Shown here one piece after another: positions 57,140-64,000 of a stretch of 64,000 bases of DNA. Location: positions 1,054,001 through 1,118,000 of the forward strand of contig JAYXKI010000003.1 in assembly GCA_037892935.1 (NCBI GenBank). The letters are read 5' to 3'. The DNA is from Phlebopus portentosus (taxonomy: Eukaryota; Basidiomycota; Agaricomycetes; Boletales; Boletinellaceae). The translations under genes were made by a program, and so were the position numbers. The notes beneath the pieces were generated by a model that was given only the letters and a program-made list of their open reading frames with translations, was not told the origin of the DNA and searched no databases. Position 1 is the first letter of the stretch; each line of letters begins with the position of its first letter.

Positions 57140-58978
57140 TTAATGTGCCTCCCATGAATCCCACGTCTCATCTGCACTTCTTGCGCGAAGAGCTGCGGCA
57201 CCACCGTCACTCGTCGCCACTGGGTACGGTGGTGGTGCGCCGCCCAAACCGCCAGGCGTGGGAGGCCGGGAAAAAACCTGCACAGAACCATCGACGTTGG
57301 GTTGCAAGCTTGAAGACGCGCCGTATACTGCAGCATCCTCTAAATCACCATCTAAATACCCATTTTTCTCTGAAACGTGAGACGCGTGTCTGATATGTGA
57401 TGCAGAAGCGGACATGGAGCGTGAATTACTCGACCGGCGAGATCCTTGCTCCGATACCGGTACAGTGTTCGGTGTAAAGATGGCTGGGAGGAAGAAGAGG
57501 TACCCGCGATTTGGCCAACCACGCCGGGTAGGAGCACCGCCCACTCGCCCTCGAGGACGATCGTATCCTCCAGTAATTGTCGTCATTATCCAAAGCCGGT
57601 ATCGGGTGAGCACGCCAATAATCCCAGTTCTTCGTTCGATAGAAGCTTCTGATGCGGAAGGTGACGGCGGCCTTACAGCGAAAGATAAGGGAAGCATAGG
57701 CATGCTATCTTCATCTGCGCTTGGTGTGGGCGGGCAAGACGATACCGGAGTAGTACTTGACCAGCCTCGTGAGGTAAGGGTGAACAATCCCAGGTCAACA
57801 GTCCATCGTCCGTTGCGTTGATGCGCCCTCGGCAATAAAATTTGATAGCCCTCTGACCTCTTGCTTTTCCTACGCCTCCAGTACAGATGCAGCGTTCCAC
57901 CTATAACAAATATAAATCCGATCCACATCAGGCCCTTTCCCCATTTGCCCAAGAAGCCAATGAAAGCCGCATCATCAGCATGCCAACTGCTTCCGTAATA
58001 GTGCAGGAAAAACGAATTTGGTACGTCCTCGATTTTTGCGTTTTTGCCATATAAAGGTTTTGGAAGAATGCGAACTTCTCCACTAGGAGCATCTGGCGTC
58101 GGGAAATGAGATGACGTCCAGATACCATATTGTGCTGAGAGGAACATGGGGCCAGTGGAGAACATGACCGTTGGGTAGTTGAGTACCCAATCATGGTCGA
58201 ACGTGACCAAGTTATGAATAGTCTGAGCCATGAATGGATGGTTTTTCTCAGCGAACATGAGATCGTTTGAGACACCGACAGGAACGGTCTTTGGCAGGAC
58301 CACGGGGTACACGAGGAGCCTATCGAGGCGACGGCGACATCCCACATCCAAGTCGAGGTACACGCCGCCGTAGTGGTGGAGCACGAAGTAACGAATGGCA
58401 TCGGCTCGCTGGATAGGATATGTATAGGCATCGAATGTGTCCAGGAACCATGGATATTCTCGGGCGATAAAATCCCGAGAGGCTGCGTCTGTCCATAGCA
58501 TATATTCACTAGCATGAATACATGATTAGCAAAGTGTTACGCGTTATGCGAGTTACCGATAATGAAGCTGTGATGAGCGCGAACAATGCAAGCGAGGAAA
58601 ATGGATTCCGATGCGTTGCAAATTAATGGACAATTGCATGCTCGCCAACAAAGGAATAAAGCCACAGAAAACGCGAAAAAAAACTCACTAGTCAGGCATC
58701 ATATCTCTGCATTGCTGGGAGATGTCTTTCCAGCGATCAGGAAGTGTCTCTGACTTCCAAGTCTGATGGATGATACGCGGGATGCGCTCCTCCTTTCCAG
58801 CTGTAGTGGCATTCCAAAAGGCATCTTCATCAACAGGGCCGACCTCTTCCTCAGTGAGATATGCATCGTTGTCTATAGCGAGATAGATGGAGACAGAAGA
58901 GAGAACGATGACAGTGCCTATTAGAAAAAGAGCGAGAATAAATATGAATATCTGCAGCGACCGACGCCGAGAAGCCAT
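57140..58978 (-). CDS. GT32 mannosyltransferase, MIPC synthase catalytic subunit type (Sur1/Csg1/Csh1)
   Basis: Golgi enzyme of the family that adds mannose from GDP-mannose to inositol phosphorylceramide. It starts MASRRRSLQIFIFILALFLI at 58978, a short cytosolic tail plus signal anchor. The luminal part reads RIPRIIHQTWKSETLPDRWK, and after an intron YMLWTDAASRDFIAREYPWF, TYPIQRADAIRYFVLHHYGG and VYLDLDVGCRRRLDRLL with the DXD metal site. Then come SNDLMFAEKNHPFMAQTIHN, FLSAQYGIW and NSFFLHYYGSSWHADDAAFI. A second hydrophobic segment, LMWIGFIFVIGGTLHLYWRR, follows, and then a cytosolic tail of about 230 residues that is Ser/Pro/Arg-rich and ends RSADETWDSWEAH. Two or three exons. The family call is strong; the exact lipid acceptor is inference. 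Confidence 0.87.
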
Positions 58979-59203
58979 GAAGGTCGCCCAGGATGAATTG
59001 TGGGTTACGATGAGGAAGGGAGATGGAGGAGGAGGGCGTGCAAAGGAGAGATACGCCCAGGGGAGAGGAGAGTGGAGAGTGAAGAGGCACAGCAACTTTG
59101 AGTTCGCGACAATGATTTCCCACGCCTCGGCTGTACGCAAACTTATTCTCAATTCATTTCTATATTATCCATAATACCCCCCTTTTTTTTTCTTCATTTT
59201 TCT

Positions 59204-60805
59204 TCACGTTGGGCGCATTCGGGATGCAAATACCAGGTCCATTTGTGGGGAGAGCTGTGCCAGAGAGTTCATTATCCCTTCGTCTCCGTATACTCGAGCC
59301 AGTACTCCTAACTTCTGCAGGCACGCATGCCAGTCGGCTCGGGCCCAATGCTGTCCACTCCGGCCCCTTGCGTCATATTTTTGTGAAAAAAAGTCAATCA
59401 TCCGTGACGACCCCCTCATCAGCTCCTTCACATCCGCAGCCGACGCCGACGCCGGTACACGCCGTGCATTGCACAGATACGAAAGTATTTCATTCGGCTT
59501 CCAATCCTTCGCTGGCTTCGATGTAATGGCCGATGCATGTATGGAAGACGCAGCACCACTCTTTGGTCGTGCTTCTGTAAACAGACTTGGAGGGGCTACA
59601 CGCCGCAGCAGTTCCGAAAGAAGTATTCCAAAATGTGCCAACACTTGATCATGAAGGTCGTCCAGAAGATGCTGAGGTGGAGGCTCGCATTGAATGAATC
59701 CATCGTCATCAATCTCCATGCCGTCGTCGCCGTGCGTGGTGTTCTTCACTGGCTCTTCACCCAGTTCATCATCAAGAGCTTCCCGAACACGTTTTGGCCG
59801 GAAGGTCTCTCTATAATCTGCGAACCTATTGAGGTGTGGATAATCATGTCCGAAAATGATTTGGGCCAGGGATTTGCTCGACCACCGAGTATATGCCTTG
59901 GGGTTTAGCGTAGGTATCCCTATTATGAAATATAGATATGCGCGTCTGAGAAAGAAAGAAGGGTTACTGACCTTGAGACTCTGCATTTGTGCATAAATTG
60001 TTGTCTTGACTGACCGCGAGAACGTTATGATGTCTCTTCTCCCGTAAGAACAGACAACAGTCGACAATAAGATCATCATTCGATGAGCCCTTGCTCACAG
60101 TATGAGTCAATGCTCTATTCCGATTGATATTCAGACTCACGGGATCTCGTCTCTTCCAAGAGCCGGAGCGTTGGAGTGTTTCGTGGTATGCCTGCCCTCG
60201 AACAGTTTTACGCTCCCTGATTTTCTGAAGGATCCATGTCGAAGCTAGTCGTGCAGACCAGCAGAGTTGCCTATTCTTGTCAGTTTTCTGACTATCCGTA
60301 ACAATCGCAGAAGTTAGGAGAATCCAGTCACACGTATTGATGCTATAACTCACTAATCCAATTCTTCAACAACCACACCAGGGATTACTATCGAAACCGG
60401 CACACTCTCCCGTTCCACATCCTCTGCGAACTGTTGTAGAACTTCAAGGTGTCCAAGAAGAATGTTGGTATCAATGACAAGGCTGAGTTGCGTGATCGAA
60501 TCTGTGCCACCACCTGGACCGCTAATACCGGCTGGCGGCTACTGACAATAACAACATTAGCAAGTTGACTCTTGCACACAGATCCACGCTGAAGCATTCC
60601 AAACCTGCGGATCGACGTCCATTCTATTCGACTCTTCATCGATAAGCCGTAGAGCAGGGTCGGACCAGTTAGTCCAGTCATTGTCGGTTCTCTCTGCAAC
60701 CTTGCTTGATACCAATCGAAGCGCGCCAGCGCTTCTTAAATCCTTTGATTGAATAGGTGGTTGCCTGGTATCTCGAGATGGAGCCCAGAATGATTGGTAG
60801 AGCAT
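59204..60805 (-). CDS. SWT1: PIN-domain RNA endonuclease Swt1
   Basis: Nuclear perinucleoporal endonuclease that removes defective mRNPs, linked to TREX in yeast. It starts MLYQSFWAPSRDTRQPPIQS at 60805. After an intron comes the PIN core: LSLVIDTNILLGHLEVLQQF with the first acidic residue, then VPVSIVIPGVVVEELD, WSARLASTWILQKI, and SNDDLIVDCCLFLREKRHHN with VLAVSQDNNLCTNAESQG. The C-terminal half has LDDLHDQVLAHFGILLSELL, DWKPNEILSYLCNARRVPAS, a helical region continuing to the end and matching the C-terminal domain of Swt1. It stops at TGA in 59204-59206 after SRMRPT. Five or six exons. Four acidic PIN residues are identifiable (D in VIDTN, E in VVEELD, DD in SNDDLI, D in SQDNN). Confidence 0.87.
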
Positions 60806-61349
60806 TTTGCTGTTAAAGGGAAATAAAGGGATAAGGGGGCATCATCATGGATTTCGCGTGTCTTTGTTTGGCTCCAAAACAAACGCGTCGCGTCAAGTAA
60901 TTGATTCAGTTTCAGACTCCGCGCATTTCGGCGGATCATCGGACTCTATAGAAAAAGAACTTAATATTTTATTATATTCCGTATCGTACAGGTGGGTACA
61001 TTAAGTCTTCGGCCCCCCTGCTTTAGGAAGGAGGATTTGCATGCTCTATCTGGTACTATAAGCGTCGGATAGCACTCGCCAACTTGCTCATATTGGCAAA
61101 GGTGAGGGATCTCCTCGTTTCGCTGTTGTTTGTTTCCCGAGAAGGCATGCAAATCACCTTCCATAAATGGGGGGGGGGGGGCCGAAGACTTTTTGTACCC
61201 ACCTGTAGTAAGCAATATGCTATTTTTGAGTTATATGAAAGAAAGAAAGCGGCCTTCTCGAAAGAAAATATCTAAGAAGCCAACACCAATAAATTCGAAA
61301 GTTTGTGAGAACGAAAGGAACCAGTCGCCTGGGAAGCCTAGCAAGCCGG
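60806..61349. other. Intergenic region containing a MITE
   Basis: About 540 bp between the start of SWT1 and the stop of the photolyase gene. The inverted-repeat element at 60989-61205 fills 40% of it; the rest is AT-rich with no exon. Confidence 0.5.
60989..61205. mobile_element. MITE with about 60-bp terminal inverted repeats and TA flanks
   Basis: The left end CAGGTGGGTACATTAAGTCT at 60989, followed by TCGGCCCCCC, AGGAAGG, GATTTGCATGC, is mirrored by the complement of the right end, which reads CAGGTGGGTACAAAAAGTCT, TCGGCCCCCC, GGAAGG, GATTTGCATGC and finishes at 61205. A TA dinucleotide lies directly outside each end (60987-60988, 61206-61207), the target duplication of Tc1/mariner-type elements. 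The interior of about 100 bp has no open frame. The right arm holds a G13 run (61169-61181). Open frames crossing it are chance. Confidence 0.75.
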
Positions 61350-63889
61350 TTATTCTTCCCCCGGATTCTTATAGCGCCTGAGGGCCCTATCCCTTGCCAA
61401 CTTATGGTTTACAATGGGCAAAGGGTATCCATGCTTCGATGCGCTTTCGGCAGACGGTTCGTGGATAGCTGTACACACGCGAAGACATGATCCGTTAGAA
61501 TTCAAGGATTTGGGCAAAAGCGGACGGGACAAGGAAGGCGCACCTTTACCCGTGAGCTTGCTAAGCTCGGGAACATAATGGCGAGTATAGTTTCCAGATG
61601 GATCCGCCTAAGGAGTGATGCTTGAGCCCAATATGTTAGATTGCCAAACAATGGACAACGCGCACTTTTTCGCTCTGCGAGACTGGGTTGAAGATGCGGA
61701 GATATGGCTGAGGATCCGTGCCGGTACTAGCGCTCCACTGCCACCCGCCATTGTTTGATGCCAAGTCACCATCGATCAGGTTTTCCATGAAGTACTAAAG
61801 GAGCGTTATGAACAGTCTTCCCGTCTGGCACAAGGAGAACTTAAACTTACTTTTTCGCCAAGTCTCCAATCAAGCATTAGGTCTTTGGTCAAATACATAG
61901 CTACAATCATCCGGGACCGGTTATGCATCCATCCTATGTTCCGGGGGAAAGATTGGCTTTCTTGTGGTTGACGAAAATTTATAATCGCTCTCACCGAATT
62001 CATTCAGTTGCCTCATGGCCTTCGTAGAAGCATTCAGATCAGAATAGCCCGGGACAATGAGGCTGGGGACATACCGCATCGACAATTGGCACTCCAGTTT
62101 TGCCGTCTTTCCAAGCCTGAAGATGCTCCTCATTGGTCTCCCATTTGACATTTGCAAATTTTTCCAGGTAAGGTCTTCCCATTGAGACTGTCGGGTGCAA
62201 CGTTAACAGGGGAAACAGACATGGGGCCGAAGATTGCCAACCTCTTGGAAAGGACACCATTACGTGGTTATAAAAGTCCCGCCAAGCTGCGGAGTTTGAG
62301 AATGGCCCTTGAAGGAAGAATCGCGATGCACCCACCAATTTCCTGTACCCACATGCCTATACCATTATTCCTGCCAGCCTCCACACTCTTGCGTTTAAGT
62401 AAGTCAAGGGTTGCGCGGATGCACGCTCGAGCTGAAATAACGCCAGAAGCGAGGTACGGACTAAAATGCGTAGCAATTTAGGTAACATGAAAAACAGTTC
62501 GTATCGCGTGCTCACCTCAAACGTGAAGTTGTATCCATGTCGGCAAGGTTCCGCGCAGAGCTATACTCCTTAATTCGACTATTCTTGTCGGAAGCTTCTG
62601 CACCATCTGACAAAGGCGAGACCTCCCCAATTTGACTTGACCGGGCCTTCGTATGCAAAAAGCGGTCCAACATCTTTCTCACAAATAAGCATCTATTCCG
62701 GACAGAATCCATAATAGTTACCTGCATTGCTGCATCTGTTCCAGCAGGCCAATATTTAGCCATTTTGTCTTTATCTGCGCATTCAAAACGCTTTACGAAT
62801 TCGGGAACTTCCGACTTGAACAGCTTTGAAAATCGACCGAGTGAACGGATTGTCTCGCTGTTAGGCTTCGGCATTGGTGCTTCTTCGATCCAGTTCAGAT
62901 TGTCATTGAGCACCTCAACCCATCGCTTCTGCCACGGTGAATATACCTAGCAAAAGCATGATGAGATCCGAAAGATATAACGGAAGCGAATACATACAGC
63001 GTAGGCCTTCCCCTCTTTGGTGGTCAAGACTCCAGGATTGACTATCAATTTGTCCTGCACAAAGTCGCACTTAACACCCGCTTCTTTTCCGATCTCACAC
63101 GTCTTGATGTCTCGCCGCAGTTCATCGACTTCATATGAAATATTTGCAAATAATCTGGTAGCACCCCAGTCTTTTAGCATGTTCACGACTTTTGCGGGAA
63201 TAGACCTGCGAGGTTCTATTGTGACTATGTGCAAAGGTATATGCAGTTCGTCAAGAGAAGCCTGAATATGAATGCAGGAAGAATGAGTAAACCTCTATCC
63301 CGAATATGCTTAACATGCCATACCTTGAGCATCTTGAGATTTCGAAGCATAAAGCCGATTCGCCTCGGGCCCCGATCGTGCGCTTCATAGTCTTGCGGAC
63401 TGATAACAAATAGAACAAGGAGAGGAATACCGTCCTTCTGAGCTTGCTCTGAGGCACGGCTCAAAGCCCTGTTATCTGCAACTTGAAGAAGTTAGCCATG
63501 GTCGTACACATTGATATGAATGCACATGAACCTCTGAGGTCTTCCATGCGCATCCAATACACGACGGATTCGCCCTTCCTTGGATCGCTCTTCCGCCCCT
63601 TAACAGCATCGAGCAGGGCCCATAGAGGCGGGTTTTCATCTACTGCAGCAGCATTTTCGGCGGTGGCCACTTTATTATAGAGCTGCTTTGCGTCAACGTG
63701 AGCTTTTTTTGCTTTATGACCATCAACGGGGGCACCACGCTCTTCAGAACGCGCACGTTTGCCCATTGCGGTAGAGAATGAACGTTCCACTGAGATGTTG
63801 AGGTGACTGTAAGCGACAAACCAGAAAGCGGGCCTAAGGCGAAGAAGCATGAGACAGGAGGGATTTATTTCTGCGCTAGCTACGTACAT
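61350..63889 (-). CDS. PHR1: Deoxyribodipyrimidine photolyase, class I (Phr1), possibly dual start
   Basis: Blue-light enzyme that splits cyclobutane pyrimidine dimers with FAD. The nuclear-type start [20 protein letters not shown] is at 63766. The frame also opens 41 codons upstream at 63889 ([20 protein letters not shown] ... [12 protein letters not shown]), a presequence-like extension. N-terminal domain: [11 protein letters not shown] joined to [52 protein letters not shown]. Then come [39 protein letters not shown], and the helical FAD domain with [71 protein letters not shown] and [20 protein letters not shown]. The tail reads [20 protein letters not shown] and ends [11 protein letters not shown] at TAA in 61350. 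About eleven exons. The WETN and NNGGWQW-type motifs indicate CPD activity. Confidence 0.88.
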
Positions 63890-64000
63890 ACATTGTGTCG
63901 GAGGAGGCTGACAGCTCTCGATCCCGACCTACTGTGCTCAGCCACCTCTCCAGACGATCGATCGCCGATCATTCCATCGGAAAATCATTAGTCTGAATCG

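Noticed and set aside
60961..61381. Open frames around the G13 tract near 61170
   Set aside because: They run through the MITE arms and read poly-Gly; explained by the element.

Overview
This window is nuclear DNA from a filamentous basidiomycete, most likely an agaricomycete. About 30 protein genes are packed on both strands. Most are split by many introns of roughly 50-60 nt with GT(A/G)NGT...YAG borders, spacers are short, and the proteins read as typical fungal housekeeping products. I recognise no tRNA, rRNA, CRISPR array or autonomous transposon. Only small non-autonomous element candidates and low-complexity tracts break the gene pattern. Coordinates of multi-exon genes run from start codon to stop codon, introns included. 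Splice sites were read by eye from consensus and protein continuity.

Layout. 1-5 kb: 5' half of a xylitol/sorbitol dehydrogenase (-), a Ran1/Ksp1-type kinase (+), a TCAB1/Swt21 WD40 protein (-). 5-10 kb: a WTAP/Mum2-like protein (+), a 2.5 kb non-coding gap, a Pro/Ser-rich protein (-). 11-20 kb: secreted GH18 chitinase (+), Rck2/Srk1 kinase (-), NIPA-type Mg2+ transporter (-). 20-30 kb: Sec12 (+), TAF9 (-), SmG (-), an RGG/Ser-rich protein (+), Mdm10 (-), Pkr1 (+), Psf3 (-). 30-40 kb: a small mitochondrial-looking protein (+), then two copies of 3-isopropylmalate dehydratase (LEU1) in inverted orientation around TFIIIC subunit 5 (+) and RPL29 (-). 40-50 kb: an unknown acidic protein (+), MEF2 (-), Ste14 (+), RPL9 (-), Pcf11 (+). 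50-64 kb: URA3 (-), Pus7 (+), an MFSD10-like MFS carrier (+), a MIPC-type GT32 (-), Swt1 (-), a class I photolyase (-).

The genes do not form one pathway; this is an ordinary euchromatic block. Many belong to gene expression (TAF9, TFIIIC5, Pcf11, WTAP, SmG, TCAB1, Swt1, Pus7, RPL9, RPL29) and to organelle or endomembrane upkeep (Sec12, Mdm10, Pkr1, MEF2, MIPC synthase). Several divergent pairs share promoters of 100-200 bp.

The most unusual feature is the LEU1 pair. The two copies are near-identical over a central tract of about 0.9 kb but clearly diverged on both sides, the pattern expected of gene conversion between inverted paralogues. The copy with canonical ends carries a one-base frameshift inside that tract. 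The copy with an intact frame has unusual residues in conserved LeuD motifs. Also worth attention: a TA-flanked MITE, a palindromic element inside a SEC12 intron, a 12-nt microexon in RPL29, alternative starts in the photolyase that could give mitochondrial and nuclear forms, and a frame switch in the WTAP-like C-terminus.
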